NCBI GenBank assembly: GCA_019426215.1
Contig: CM033402.1
Coordinates: 4,278,001-4,342,000, forward strand
DNA from: Buddleja alternifolia
Taxonomy: Eukaryota; Streptophyta; Magnoliopsida; Lamiales; Scrophulariaceae
DNA length: 64,000 nt
Reading direction: 5' to 3'
Shown here: positions 11,941 through 25,154 of the stretch, piece after piece
Position numbering within the stretch: the stretch's first letter is position 1
How the letters are laid out: each line of letters starts with the position of its first letter
Notes under the pieces: model-generated
Told to the model about the DNA's origin: nothing
Seen by the model: only the letters and a program-made list of their open reading frames with translations
The model's database searches: none
Position numbers and translations under genes: made by a program

Positions 11941-13017
11941 AATTAATATTGATAAATGTTTGATACTAGCTCCTTAAGGGAAACTCAACGTCATTAGGTT
12001 TCATTCATGCTAGGTGGATTAACTCTTGATGTCAACTCTCTTTTCGTGATTAATGCTTCTCCTTTAATCAATTGAAAGCCTAGTCTCTAGATGCATTTTA
12101 GAAGTTAGGATTTATCGATTGGTTGTCTGTTGGTCAATTACACTTATGAAAAGAGCAAGAGGTTCATATGCTATCATAGTTTCTCTTAGTTGGCTACTTG
12201 ATTAGAATTAATTTCATGTATCTACGATCAAATCGAGAAGATGAACGGCGATTGCAATTGACCGGGTTTCTCCAGTATTGTTTATCTCTATCATTTAATT
12301 GATTACTTTAAATTTTTTCTTGCTTAATTTTCATACAATTGCAACCCCCACCGCCCCCTCCCCCCACCGCCCTTTAATTAGTTGTCACAAGTTTCCAGCA
12401 GTTACAATTGATCTAGATTCCTTTTGGTTCGACCTTTTCATGTTACCATTGCTAGATATCAAGACACATATAAATAGTATTTTTGGTGTGCTATGTCACG
12501 CATCAATGTATAAAAATGAAAATTACTAAAGAAAGTATTCTTGAGCACTTTGCAGCCAGAATGGTTGCGCGTGCATCAAATTGCCTTTCTAAAATTCAAG
12601 TTTTGGGTTCACCTAATCGATAGACCTGGATTTGTTGAATGGAACAGATATTAAACGGGCTCCTATTTAATTTGCAAATGGGAAGAACATTAATTACATT
12701 AAGGGAAATTCTAGCCCAAACTCGGCTCAACCGCACCCAAGTGTATTTCACAAGGAGAGTGCATTACACATACCATATAATTGGTAAGTTATTTTTAAAA
12801 ATACACATGGGTTTGGCCGAACCGGAAGCAGGCAAGAATTTCCCATTATATTACAAGCATAAACACCAAAATATATATCCCAGTAGTGAATTATATGAAG
12901 CATAAGCAACACGAGCGTTTTAGTGGCTTAGTTCGATTGGATGAGTTGTTATTTTTGATTTTTTTATATTTTTTTTGAAAAAATAAGAGATTTTATTTTG
13001 AGAAAGCACAGATATGA

Positions 13018-13320
13018 TGCTTTATATCACCTGAAACGATTTAATTACCTTTATATTACCTAAAACGTGATTAATGCATAGCTGTTCATTGTTGATAGCT
13101 CCTAAAGTCTAAACATCTATAATTAATTAATGATGCCACATGGGGACTAATCAACTTTTTCTGCAATTCTAAAATTACAAATTGATAGTAAAAGCATCAT
13201 ATCACCAGAAACGATTTAATTACTTTTATATTACCTGAAACGTGATTAATGCGTAGTTGTTCATTGTTGATAGTTCCTAAAGTCTAAGCATCTATAATTA
13301 ATTAATCATGCCATTCGTTA
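13018..13320. repeat. Two diverged tandem copies of about 180 bp
   Basis: The segment beginning ATCACCTGAAACGATTTAAT and ending in TCTATAATTAATTAAT occurs at about 13,027-13,131 and again at about 13,202-13,308, with a few substitutions. The block GCTGTTCATTGTTGATAG also occurs near 53,135, upstream of the intact terpene synthase. Confidence 0.75.
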
Positions 13321-13353
13321 CGAGAAATTATGTGCATTGTTGGTCCCATATAT

Positions 13354-13457
13354 TTTTTTTTTTCATTCCGAAGGGGTACCCAAAAACAGTAACATACTCT
13401 AGCCCGAGATACCCGAGCTAATAGTCACAAAACGAGGCCATGTAAGGCCAGCTCTAT
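13354..13457 (-). mobile_element. 3' end of a 5'-truncated LINE (LINE-2), left of CACTA-2
   Basis: On the minus strand this is the last part of a plant L1-type ORF2, the short 3' untranslated part, and a poly(A) tail (T-run at about 13,353-13,363 on the plus strand). The other half of the LINE lies at 26,850-27,024. Across the CACTA-2 insertion the frame joins as LLDND|RAGLTWPRF. Next to the poly(A) is TGGTCCCATAT; beyond the other end of the LINE is TGGTCTCGTAT, a plausible imperfect target-site duplication. Confidence 0.72.
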
Positions 13458-14180
13458 CACTACAAGAAAACATTGATATAACATCGAGGAGAATACCTAG
13501 CTAAATGTCATTTTTCGATGCTAATTTGTGTTAGCAACGCAGCCAGCATCGAAATGGTCGGCGTAGCTATATCGCTCGCCCCTAATTTGGGCTCGTTGCT
13601 GATTTACGTTGCTGTCTCCGCATCGAAATGCACCAACGCGCCATTTCGTTGCTGATCAACTGGGAAATTATTTCCATGATAATATCAGCTAGGACGTTTT
13701 CCGATGCTAATATAATATCGAATTTCACCTGCGAAACTATTACGTTGCAAAATTCGATACTAAAATATTACGAAATATTTAAATAATATTATTTAGTTAG
13801 GAATATTTTCGCTGCTAAATTTGATTATTTTTTATTCGCAGCTAAATTTTATATTGCTAATTTCGTTGCTAATATTTTGAATAATTTATTAAATAATTAA
13901 ATTATATATTTTTTCAAATGTACCTAATTAACAAATTAAGAATAACGCATATTCCACAAAATCACAGAATAAAATCTCCACGATTGCATTAATATAAAAT
14001 GTCGATCACAATATCCCAAATGTCTACATAAAGCATTACAAATGATCACAATATCTCAAATGTCTAAATAACCAACGTCAACGCATATTCGAATATAAAA
14101 ATAGAAACGATCATAACATATCATAATAAAATGTCATAATGAAACCACATAAAAGTGCTAAATATCATAAATAGAAGTAA
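13458..14180. repeat. CACTA-2 3' subterminal repeats and 3' flank of the TNPA-like gene
   Basis: Repeated short words in both orientations (TTCGATGCTAAT, CGTTGCTGAT, GCATCGAAAT, TTCGTTGCTAAT) lie between 13,500 and 13,880, followed by AT-rich sequence with no gene. The same words occur at 26,465-26,849, which ties the two ends to one element. Confidence 0.75.
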
Positions 14181-14185
14181 GCAAC

Positions 14186-16582
14186 CTACTTCTCTTGAGA
14201 ATGTCGCTGACTAGAAGAATTGTGTTGACCGGGAGAAGGAAGTTGGTCAGGCGATTGAGAATGAACTGGAAAATGCTGACCTGTTGCTAGATAATTACCG
14301 GCAACATGTAACTGAATAGGAATAGAAGCAGATGAGGGAGGCATGAAGTAGCCAGAAGGTGGAGCTGGATAGTAACCGGGAGCTGGAGGTGGAAACTGTC
14401 TGGAACCAATCGCTGGATACTGACTGTGAGCTGGAGTCGGATATGGAGCTGGAACTGGAGCGGGAGGTGGGTGTTGTCCAACCGAAGTTGAAGCTGACTG
14501 CTGACCAGGAGATGCAGGAGAGTACTGAGGAGAAGAGTACTGACCGGAAAAAAAGTGTTGGCCTGAAAGATTAGCATGAGTTGCCCGAGTGAGAGCGAGG
14601 AGTTCACTCACATTAGCCTTTATCTCTTGTTGTTCTTTCTCCAATTCTTGCATTCGTTCCTTAAGTTGATCTACTTCTGCTTGTGAGGAGTTGTTGCTTG
14701 GGATAGTACTAGAGAAAGTGAAACTATCACTATATGACTTGCCAAACCCATAACAACGCCCATTTTTGGCACCGCCTGATGCCTTAGCCCATGCTTCAGG
14801 AATAAATGTAGACGACCCTTGTGGGGACAAAACCGCATCTCCACAACTCTGAGAGTGACTCTTCTTTAATTTCGTGTAAGTTTCCTGCAACGTACAACAG
14901 AGAAAATTAAAAAACTAACTTTGTATTGTGATACTTCTCTTTTAATTAACCAAAAGAGACTCACTGATGTTCGCTTTGACTTCTCATCCACAAAAGGTCC
15001 TAGTCCTTTGTTCCTTTTATGACATCGATTAAAAACCAATTCATGGGGCACCGGTTTTCCATCATTTTGGGCAGCCTACAATTTACAACATATAAATAGT
15101 GTATAAAACTATTTTCCATCATTTTTGGCAAACACAACCACAATTTCTACAAAAAACAAAACTTCAGACTATCTAATCAAATATTTCAATACGTATAAAA
15201 CTATTATCCAACTCCTGATAATATTCTAATAATATAATTCAATATTTCAATATGCATATTAAGTTCAATCAAAGAAATCACATGTCCACAAAAAGCCAAA
15301 CTTTAGACTATCTAATACAATATCTAACAATTCGTAGAACTCTTATCCAACTTCTAAAGCAAATTAATATTCTAGTTATATAATTCAACATTTCAAACAC
15401 GCATATGACTATCAATTTCAAGCAAATGAACCACAAGTCCCACAAAAAGGAAAACTTCAGACTATCTAATTGAATATCTCAACATGCATAGAACTATATA
15501 ATCCAACTTCTAAGACAAGTTCCAATTCCATATTCTAGTTTAAATCAATATCTAATTCAATATTTCAACATGCAATAATTTAATTATCCAATTGAGCATC
15601 CTCTGAGCATGATGAGCAATAGAAATAGTACCGGCAGAGCTAAGAGCCACCCCCATTCCATCTCGATCCGAAACTCTATTTTTATGGTTATTTTCTTGAA
15701 GTTTTTTGAACTTGGGACTCTCCCATATATCCCAAAGGTCCTCCCAAATATCTGACCGCATATAGTCGGGTGGAGTTGCAGACCTAGATTTCTTTCTAAG
15801 GCGCATCATCTCTGCAGAAAAAGATCTGCTACAATAACTTTTCCAAATTTTGTAAACTTGTGCCTCTGTCCATGGATCACGCCAAGTAAATTTGTCCTAC
15901 ATACAAATATCAAAGTTTATGTACATAAGGATTATATTTTTCAAGAACTCAAGAACTAAGACAAGCTAAAAAAAAAGTGTCAACACAAATCTATATAAAT
16001 TCATTACAAAATTGGAACATAAATGAACTATTCATTACCTTGAACTTTCCAAAAAGGTTCCTCTTTACATCTTCCGGAATTTTGTTAAAAGTTGGCCAAG
16101 GTTTAGTAAACCAACCTCGCATATCTCCTAGCATGCTTCGAGGTGCTGCGACACTAATGAAACTGCAAAAGAATGATTGATAATGCAATAGAAATAATTA
16201 ATCAACATTAAGAACTAAAGCGTGTAAAATAAGCTATAATAAATTTACTTTTAAAAGAACAAAATTACCATTTTTCTTGGATGACTAATATCTCATGACC
16301 TTTATCATCACGCTCGATTTTTTCTTTAATTCCCAAGTTTGCTTCCACATGCTGCTCAAATGTATGCTCGGATGTATGTCTCTCCTCCTTATCTACATCC
16401 TCCGCCACATTGTCTACCAACTCTTGCTCACCGTCCACATCATTATTCAAGCCTAATTCTAAGTCACTTAGATGATTCATTTTTGCTGTCATCATACTCA
16501 TGAAACTTACATGACCTTGATCAACTTCATGCGAAGGAACCACAAAAGGTCTCTTGCTCTTCCCGCCCCTGGTTGCTGACAT
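14186..16582 (-). CDS. TNPA-like CACTA protein (plant Ptta/En-Spm transposase type)
   Basis: Second gene of CACTA-2; related TNPA proteins bind subterminal repeats and help transposition. Probable exons on the minus strand: 16,582-16,269 (MSATRGGKSKRPF, acidic middle), 16,162-16,040 (FISVAAPRSMLGDMRGWF, DVKRNLFGKFK), 15,896 to about 15,590 (PWTEAQVYKIWKSYCSR, DYMRSDIWEDLWDIW), 15,075-14,965 (PVPHELVFNRCHKRN) and 14,884-14,186 (ETYTKLKKSHS, NGRCYGFGKSY). The end of exon 3 is not clear. The last exon has a Glu/Gln-rich coiled-coil-like segment (QAEVDQLKERMQELEKEQQE), then a Pro/Gln/Ser-rich tail. The intron at about 15,080-15,580 contains diverged tandem repeats. No internal stop was seen in the exons read, unlike the neighbouring transposase. 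Confidence 0.72.
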
Positions 16583-16820
16583 AGTAACTGTAAGAAATAT
16601 TTTATTAATTAGTAAATGACAAATGATAATACAAAATTAAGTAATGAATCAAATGTAATGACAATTATGTAACGAAATGTAAAGATTAAAAATTGTAATA
16701 CGACATGGTTAATATTTTCCAAGAATATTTACAAGTACTAATTTATAAGATAATGTTTGCAAACTCATTACATAAATAACAAATATGAGTTCATGAAACA
16801 AGTAACAATTAAAAAACATA

Positions 16821-19800
16821 TCAATCTCCACTAGGACTATCATCTGAAGTTAGGTTGTTTTCATTCTCCGATTCTTCATCTTCTAATTCTTCCTCACTAA
16901 AGTCTATGGATCCTACTTCTAGCTCATCACTCTCAAATTCTTCTTCAAATTCCCTTCTTGATGGTTGTAATTCAACTGGATTGACTTCTTCCTCTTGACG
17001 ATTGACATCAGTCAAAATAGCAACATCATCAAGTTCATTATCCAATATAATACGAGCAGGATCAGAATTGGTCTCCTGGAAAAAATCTTCTAGTGGTGTC
17101 TGTTGATTGTGCACGGCCGTTTGACTTATTTCGTATGTGCTTCTTGCCTTGACTTTAAAAACTGCACGCCAATTGCGATCGGTTGCTTTCTTTCTCCAAG
17201 AGTATGGCGCAAAATACACTTGATGACACTGAGAAGCAAGCACAAACGGATTGTTCTCTGCCATTGTACGATTGTAGTTAACATCAACATGCTTGTATCT
17301 CGAATGAACCTTTGTTCCATGTTTTCCCGTATCAAACCATTTACACTTGAACAAAATTACTGTGTTACCAAAACCAAAAAAACTCAATTAAAAAATTTCT
17401 AATAATTCCCCATAATAGTCTATACTAGAATCATCATAATAACTCCCATTGATACAGACTCCACTATTCATCGTAGATCTTGTTTCCCCATACTCGAGTG
17501 TGTAGAATCTATACCCATTCCAACGCTTAACGGTGCTACTAAATCCACGTGAAAATTGTTTGATGTCTTTATCTGTTATTTGGTTGGAAGGATTCTGAAC
17601 CTATATGGATAGGAATATAGAATGACCATTAATATCAATATACATAATATTTTCTTTATGTGATTCCACTGTAAATAATAAAATAAGAACTCACATAATT
17701 GCAAAACCATGTGGCGAACTCTTTATTGTGCATCACCCCTAATGCCTTATAAGTGAGATTTGGTATTTGAGCTTGTTTCTCAGCATCGTATAACCTATAA
17801 ATAATATATTATTAATATTCAACTAACATTTGAGACTAATCTACAAACATTACTTATAAGATTTACTTACTCGACATATTCAGAGATCTTTGGACAATTC
17901 AAAAGAATATAAATTGTGGATGCAGCCTTCTCAAGTGAACTTAAAGTTCGAGTGGGATTTTTCGGGCTAAATGGGCGACCGATGGATTTGAATATAGATA
18001 ACCGACTGCTAGATTCCGCTTGATTGACATTATCATTACGCCCTACAGTCCTCGACCTTGTTTCCACCTCAGGAGCAAAGAAATGAGAGCAAAAAGTTGA
18101 AGTTTCCTCAATCAAATAAGCTTCAACTATTGATCCCTCCACACGTGCCTTATTTTTGACTTTATGTTTCAATGTGTTCAAAAACCTATGGATGTCAGGA
18201 TTATTAAATTCCATGATACATAAAATAAAAATAACTTTTACAAGATATTTACCTCTCAAATGGATACATCCATCGATACTGAACAGGTCCACCTACTCGT
18301 GCTTCATATGCTAAATGTATTGGCAAATGCTCCATGGAATCAAAAAATGCAGGAGGAAATATCTTCTCAAGCTTGCACAGTGTTATAACAATATTATCCT
18401 CCAACTTTTTCATATTTGGCTCAGAGAGGACAGTTGAACATAAATCTCTAAAAAATTGACTTTGCTCAATCAAGGCATTCCACACAGGCTCTGGCAATAA
18501 ATCTCGTAATGCAAGTGGAAGTAATCTCTCCATAAAAACGTTACAGTCATGGCTCTTCATTCCATGCAAAGAGCAATCATCCAGATTAACACATCTAGCC
18601 AAGTTTGACGCGTACCCATCTGGAAGTCTCAAATTCTTAATCCACTTCAAAACCATCAGCTGTTCCTCCTTTGTCAATGTATAGCTTGCTTTAGGTTTGA
18701 TATATTTCCCATTCACCTCTTTTAATTCAAGATGTCGGCGCTTACAAATGTTTTGGAGGTCTAGACGGGCATTCACATTATCTTTAGTCTTACCTTTCAC
18801 ATCCATAACAGTGTTGAAGACATTGTCAAACATATTTTTTTCAATGTGCATCACATCTAAATTATGTCGTATAAGGTTTGCCCTCCAGTATGGTAAATCC
18901 CAAAAGATACTTCGTTTTAACCAATTGTGAGTTTCACCCAATCCTTCTATTCTCTCCTTCTCCTTAGTCCTACCAAAATCAATATTTGGTAGTGATGCCA
19001 CTGTAACCTCAAGCTCTTCACCAGTTAAACGAATAATTGATGAATCTGTCTCAATCTTTCCCTTAGTGAAATTGTCTTTTTGATACCTATAGGGATGATC
19101 TAATGGCAAAAACTGTCGATGACAATCAAAGAAACATGGTTTTCAACCATGTTTAAGTCTAAAAGACTTGATCCTACTCATGCAATATGGACAAGCCAAC
19201 TTACCATGTGTACTCCAACCTGACAACATTCCATAAGCCGAAAAATCACTCACAGTCCACATAAGTGCTGCCCTCATTTGGAAGTTTTGTGCTTTGGACA
19301 CATCATAAGTCTCAACTCCATCATTCCATAGTGTTTTCAACTCATCTATCAAAGGTTGCAAATAGACATCCAAGCTCCTACCAGGACTTTTTGGACCAGG
19401 AACGAGTAAAGTAAGGAACATATAAGGGTGATCCATGCACATCCACGGAGGTAAATTATAAGGTGTGACTATAACCAGACAACAAGAGTAAGGTCTAGAT
19501 GTTTGATTGTGTGGATTAAACCCATCGGTTGAACATGTAAGCCTAACATTCCTGGTCTCAGCTGCAAATGTAGGATGAGTCCGGTCAAAGTGCTTCCACG
19601 CTTCACCATCCCGTGGATGGAGAAGTTTCCCCTCTTCACCAAGGCTCTCCTTGAGAAGAAAGTGCCAACGCATGTGATGCGCTACTCCTTTAGCAGTAGT
19701 AAGGCTTTAGATGTGTACAATAAAGGATAGGTGAGAAAGTCTTTGCACGAGCATAGCCTCTTCACACTTCTTAGCACCAAGTATAAGTGGCAAGTAACTC

Positions 19801-20619
19801 AATTGTTTATATGGTATATCCTTTTGCTTTTTTTTTTCCCCCACGCTTCTTAGGCTTGAATCTTGGATGTTGACATATGTTACATTCTTGCAACTTATTG
19901 TCATCTTTCGAGTACAACATGCAATCATTTTCACATGCATTAATCTTTTCAACCCCAAGTCTGAGTGGTGCAACCACCTTCTTGCTTGAGTAAAAACTAT
20001 CTGGCAACTTATGTCCCTTTGGCAGCATCTGGCCAAATGCCTTTAAAAATCGATTGAAGTGTCTCTCGCTCAAGTTTGATTCAGATTTGATATTTAAGAG
20101 CTCTGACAATGCTGACAATTCTGAGTAATCCTCACATCCAGACCATAGAGGACTATCTGCAGCATCTTTCAATTTGAAAAATTTCTCAGCAGTTGGGTTT
20201 GGGCGTTCTGGCTCATTTCTGGTATTCCAATCAAATTCAGGGCTAGCTGCATCTATAACCATTTCTGTGAATGGATCATGGTTATCTTGAGTGGTTGATT
20301 CAAAGATTATCGGTTCACTCATAAGATTCATCGAGTCTTCAACTGGTGTTTGGTCCCATATTGGTTCTCCTTGTTTCACCCAATTGATATAATCACGTTC
20401 AAACCCCCTCGAGAGAAGGTGATAACTAACCATATCAGGAGGAAATTTTTTTAAACTTTTGCAATCCCAGCATGGACATCTAATTTTTTCTTGCTCCATA
20501 TATGTTGGGTATTGTTGGCATAAATTTATGAATTCTTTAACCCCCATGCGATACTCGTCTGTAATACCATATCCACCGGGACAAACACGATTCTTAATCC
20601 AACTTCTATCTGGAGGCAT
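16821..20619 (-). pseudogene. TNP2-like CACTA transposase of CACTA-2, decayed
   Basis: Transposase gene read from MPPDRSWIKNR at 20,619. Blocks in order: N-terminal Transpos_assoc-type domain (RCPCWDCKSLKKF, 20.6-19.8 kb); Transposase_21-type core (STDGFNPHN, YNLPPWMCM, VPGPKSPGRSLDVYLQPLI, 19,673-19,143) continuing in frame after a stop to 18,249 (NLDVMHIEKNMFDNVF, HDCNVFMERLLP, PPAFFDSMEHLPIHL); about 18,245-17,867 (KARVEGSIVEAYL); short exons near 17.75 and 17.5 kb (WNGYRFYTLEYG); and 17,387-16,821 (DUF4216-type, acidic C-terminus). Lesions: in-frame TGA at 19,143-19,145, a frameshift in a homopolymer near 19,830-19,845, and a scrambled join at 19,675-19,710. Not autonomous as it stands. 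Confidence 0.85.
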
Positions 20620-20639
20620 GATGCTGCTGCATATAATTA

Positions 20640-22084
20640 GCTTTTACGTATTATTGGACTGCAAAGTGCAAATTAAAACACCCCATTTTTAAGTCTTAAT
20701 GAATTGATAATATTTTGTAAGAAAGTCTCAAACAATCCCCCTTCTTAGCACGCATAACATACAAGAATTTTACGTCAATCACTTCTCAGAAATCTAATGC
20801 TTATAACTGAAACGAAATCTCTATAATGTCAATCACTTCTCAGAAACACAAGCAATATTATATTATAACGGAAAATAAAATCAAAACTAGGAACAAAAAA
20901 TTGGAAACAATGGTTAACAAAATTAAGAATATGGTAGTTTGCCTCCAAAACTACAATAACCAAAACTCAGGACTTTAGTCTTTGTACAAACATAACTAAG
21001 AAGCAAACAAGCTATTATTCTTCTAAAACAAATCAATATCTAATGTCTGCTCTATGCTTGTTTTTTAGTTTACATCACAACTCATTAGGATTAAAAAAAA
21101 ATACTTAAACAATCTCTTCTTATATCCATTATAGTAAGTAATAACAAATTTTCATTAGTGAGTAATAAAGTATATAGAAAATCAAATGAATTGTCTTGAT
21201 AAAAAAGTAGCAAATTTTTTAATTTTTTTTTGCAGCAAGTTTTCCACTATTCATGGGTTTACTCCATAAAACCCAGATATGGGCCTTAATATTTACCGGA
21301 AAGAAGTTTCGCGGAGGCAATGGTGGCTTCGGGGGCAGCTCCGCCACGACGGTGGCTTGGGGGTAGCTTCGCCGCAACGGTTGATGTGCAGCCGGAGGTT
21401 TAATCCAATTTTTGCAGATGTTTTTTGGGGCCTTCTTTGAATTTGAGAGTGCTGCGTTTTTTTCTTTTTGAACAGATGAGAATGAGACATGAGAGTGAGG
21501 TGTTAGGCATGGTTTTTTACTTTTAGCTTCAGTAAAGTATACTATTATTTTAATATATATATATATAATAATAATAAATATTATAAGGTGGTTGTGCACA
21601 GCCGTGTACAACTAAGGAGTAAAACCAATATATATATATATATATTATTTTAAATCTCTTTTAGCATTTTTGATTAAGCTATAATCATATGATACGTTGA
21701 GACAGATTATGTAAAATAATTGTTTATGGTAAAGATTGTAAATCATGATTTACAATCCCTTTCCACATTAAATATGTAGCCCCTTCACTCTCTTTGTGAG
21801 CATCGAGGAATTTGAACTAATATTGTTTATTCAATAATGGATCTAAACATTAATTGTTTGGACTAAATTCAAGAAACACAATCATAAGTAATACCATTAA
21901 TTCTTTATTAATTAATTAAGATCATAATCACCATTAATAATGGAATATCATTAACAAACTTCTTCATTCATATAAACCACTTCAAACAATTCTATGGCCT
22001 CATCATAATGCATAGAGACCATTGTCACACATAAACATGTATATTGATGTCTCTACTTCGTAGATTTCATAATCACCTATATAG

Positions 22085-22118
<34 letters not shown>

Positions 22119-22150
22119 CATATAACTTGAAGAAAATCAAGTATTGTTTA
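20640..22150. other. 5' region of CACTA-2 transposase; no gene supported
   Basis: AT-rich apart from a GC-richer patch at about 21,290-21,410. A minus-strand frame of 130 codons (21,611-21,219) covers that patch but has no recognised motif, a low-complexity start and no supporting neighbour, so it is not called. (TA)n runs lie near 21,630-21,645 and 22,095-22,118. Confidence 0.5.
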
Positions 22151-22157
22151 CATCAAC

Positions 22158-23753
22158 TTATATTCTAGGGTAAGCCCCTTTTATGAAACGAATTTGCACA
22201 TTGTTTGACGCGGTAGCTTCATACACTCTAATTGATGCCCTCTTATACACACCAATTGAATCATCAAAAAATTGATTAACACAGTAGATATTTAGTGTAT
22301 CCAACTCAGTTGCTTGCGACAACACGTACAGAATGTAGCTTAGCTCGCAATCAGAACTCGAGAAGTTGAAGATCGTGACCTCATTCAATGCCTCCAATCC
22401 CATTGCTTGCAACTTCCAGTCCTTTACGTAGTTGGATACACTAATGCCCGCATTTTTCCATGGTGCACCCTACACATGTTAAGTCAATTACAATTTTCTT
22501 TTAGAAACCCAAACAAAGAACGTGTTTAATAAACCATGTAATAACTAATAAACGACAAACCATAAAACTTATAATATTACCACCAAATCGACTTTAAGCT
22601 CATTCAAGCCTGTACATCTACTGATGAGCACCAATGTGACAGCAAGATTGTCAAGCAACTTCGAACACCTGATCTCTTGGCGGTGCATATTAACAAAAAA
22701 GTACCTCGCCATAATGCGATGTAGAGACTCCACATGCGCCAACCTCTAAACAAACAATTAAAAAAAAAAGAAATCAAAACAACTTCTTAAAAGCATTTGC
22801 ACTTATTCAAACAATGATAGATAGATATACCCTAACAAAATCAATCGGGACACGTGCTCGTTCGCTGGACAGCAATTTTTTCGTCATTTTTACAACCTCT
22901 CGAAGTAGTCGGTATGTCGAGCAAGTTGATCCGATGTAGTGTCGATGACGGTGTACTATCCACTGTAAAGAACGAGCTAACGGCCCCAATACTTGTAAAT
23001 GCCCCGGACCCTGTTCGTCTTGTTTCAATAAAATAACAAGGACATATACATTGGGGAAGTGTACTTTTATATTCACATTTCCTTGGGCCCGATTGAATGC
23101 CATCTTGAATATTTTTACAGAAGGCAAATATGACTCAAATTCTGTTAGTCCTCTAAAATCACAGTTGAATAACTGCAAATCATTCAACTCGGGACACCAT
23201 TTTCCAAGGCGGGAAGAAAATGTGTTATTATACAGCACGATGTGCTTCAATATGAGTCTTTTTAAATATCGTAAATTATATCTATCTTCCCACCTAACAA
23301 TGTAGTTCGGTGGATATAATTTTAACTGAACAAGAGTTTGTGACAAAAACAGGCCGTTAGGGAGTGAAGTGGACAACCGGCCGACTAATTTCAGTATACG
23401 CACAGAATGATCTATTCCAAACGCCACCCACTCTTGCCTTATCCAATGCAATGCCTCGGCCCCCATTGGTAACTCAAACCTCAAGGTTTCAACCACACTT
23501 TCATTATGTTCAAGTATAGTGCGATTAACAAAATGAATAAAATCTAAACCATGATAACCCCTTTGTTCGAAAGGTTAACATCGAATAAAAGAGTAGGGAT
23601 GGAATACCAATAATGTTGAAAATATTTTGATAAAAGACCCAATCGGGCTGCCTCCACAATGCATGCATCCCTTGATAACCTTCCCATAACATGAAAAATT
23701 ATATCCTCACAAAGGAAACTGAGTCCATTATTAGAAATTGTACCTCGTTCCAT
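22158..23753 (-). pseudogene. F-box/LRR (FBD-type) protein gene with one frameshift
   Basis: F-box proteins are substrate receptors of SCF ubiquitin ligases; the target here is unknown. Exons on the minus strand: 23,753-22,831, 22,745-22,581 and 22,469-22,158, with GT-AG introns in phase 0. N-terminal F-box: LSFLCEDIIFHVMGRLSRD...ARLGLLSKYFQHYWYSIPTLLFD. Then LRR-like text (YLKRLILKHIVLYN, CPELNDLQLFNCDF, LPSVKIFKM), then a C-terminal FBD-like segment (LKVDLV, LEALNEVTIFNFSSSDCELSYILYVL). At a run of four C (23,558-23,561, plus strand) the frame shifts: upstream reads NLSNKGVI, downstream resumes in another frame as GLDFIHFVNRTILEHN, which is what the family has there. One added base would restore one frame, so a real mutation or an assembly error both fit. 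It lies inside CACTA-2. Confidence 0.8.
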
Positions 23754-23759
23754 GGTGGT

Positions 23760-25154
23760 TTATATGAACTATCCTCTGCTTATACTCTGTTTCTAGTCGT
23801 GCAAGATGATCCCCTGTCTCCTCTGTTTATATCTCCCCTTTTTCGTGGAAGATGATATTCACAAATATCCCTTGTTTATACTCTGAAAATTCTTTATAGG
23901 GTTTGGTGGAGGAAGAGATTGTTCTTTGTAAGGGCATATTTAGCTTTATCTTGAAATTAACCTTTAACTTTAACTTTAATTAATTCTTTAACTTTAATAA
24001 TTAACCTTTAACTTTAATTAATTCTTTGTAAGGGCATATTTAGCTTATTAGGTAAAAAAATAGTGATAAAAGAGAAAAACAATGCAATGAAATGATAGAC
24101 CCAATTGACAACTTTAATTAACCTTTATCGAGGATATAGAATTTCAAGATCTGCCCAAGATCTTTCATTGAGATAAGGAAACAACTTTAGGGTACAAAGA
24201 ATTATTATTTATATATAGAGTAACTTTATGCTTTATAATGGTTGAATGCGAAATGTATGGATTCCTAAATTTAAATGTCAAAGTTATTTGATGTACAAAT
24301 AGTTTGTTAGGTATATCTTAGAATTTCTACATTTAAATTTTTTAATTATAAATTGAATATTTTTTATATAATAGGACAAACTTGCATTAAAATTTATTTT
24401 CTATGTTTAAAAAGAGGTAACTATTGTATCTTTTTCTTATGTTTCTCTTTTTTACTCTTAGATTATTGGTAAGGGCATATTTAGCTTATTAGGTAAAAAA
24501 ATAGTGATAAAAGAGAAAAACAATGCAATGAAATGATGGACCCAATTGACAATGTAGTGATTTCTTTATATGTTATCTTATTCCATTTGGATATATGTGG
24601 TCCTATCATCTATGTACACATTAGTGTGCTAAATTTAAATTAATGTCATATATATATATATATGTATGTATATATATTATACCATGTGATCCGTCCACCT
24701 TTGTTTAGGCCAAATAACTTGGTTAACCTTTATCAAGAATATGGAATTTCAAGATATGCCCAAGATCTTTCATCGAGATAAGGAAACAACTTTAGGGTAC
24801 AAAGAATTATTATTAAACATAAGCACATTATTAGACATTATTGAATGATAGATATATCTTTTTAAAGTTAAAAAAACACACGACTCTTGACATTAAAGGA
24901 CACGACGTCTCTTGGCATTAAAGGAAACGAAGTCTCTTGACATTAAAGTGAGCACATTCACATGACTCTTGACATTAAAGGACACGGTGGCTGAGTAAAA
25001 AATGTATGCGGAGTAAAACCAAAAATGTCTTCTCTTCCATATATATATATATATAATCCCATTTTTTGCCACCACTGACCACCCCTATCGGAAAACCAAA
25101 AATTATTTTCATTTTCATTTTTGATATGGGCAAAACAGTAGATTATTATCTGAT
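23760..25154. repeat. Spacer with long direct repeats between F-box and RKD genes
   Basis: No gene is seen. Two segments occur twice in the same order: GTAAGGGCATATTTAGC... at about 24,027-24,115 and 24,471-24,548, and GGAATTTCAAGAT-like... at about 24,123-24,207 and 24,729-24,815 (about 85 bp). Near 24,880-24,985 a unit containing CTCTTGACATTAAAG is repeated four times. A TATA-like (TA)n run at 25,037-25,056 precedes the RKD gene by about 100 bp. Confidence 0.6.

Larger units (their letters stand above)
10538..13350. repeat. Unit A: degenerate terpene-synthase 5'-flank repeat
   Basis: After the solo LTR inside it is removed, this stretch is homologous to about 33.99-34.86 kb and 50.93-51.85 kb. 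Shared blocks are GATGTACACTTTGTT, CTTACTTAGTAGCAAC, the C-rich tract near 12,350, and a promoter-like block at about 12,530-12,905 (AAAGTATTC, CACCTAATCGA, CTCCTATTTAATTTGCA) that also occurs upstream of the intact terpene synthase. The tail holds a tandem duplication (about 13,018-13,140 and 13,195-13,320). No reading frame of substance is seen. Confidence 0.7.

Noticed and set aside
21219..21611. 130-codon minus-strand frame upstream of the CACTA-2 transposase
   Set aside because: No recognisable domain, low-complexity N-terminus and no paralogue in the other CACTA copies.
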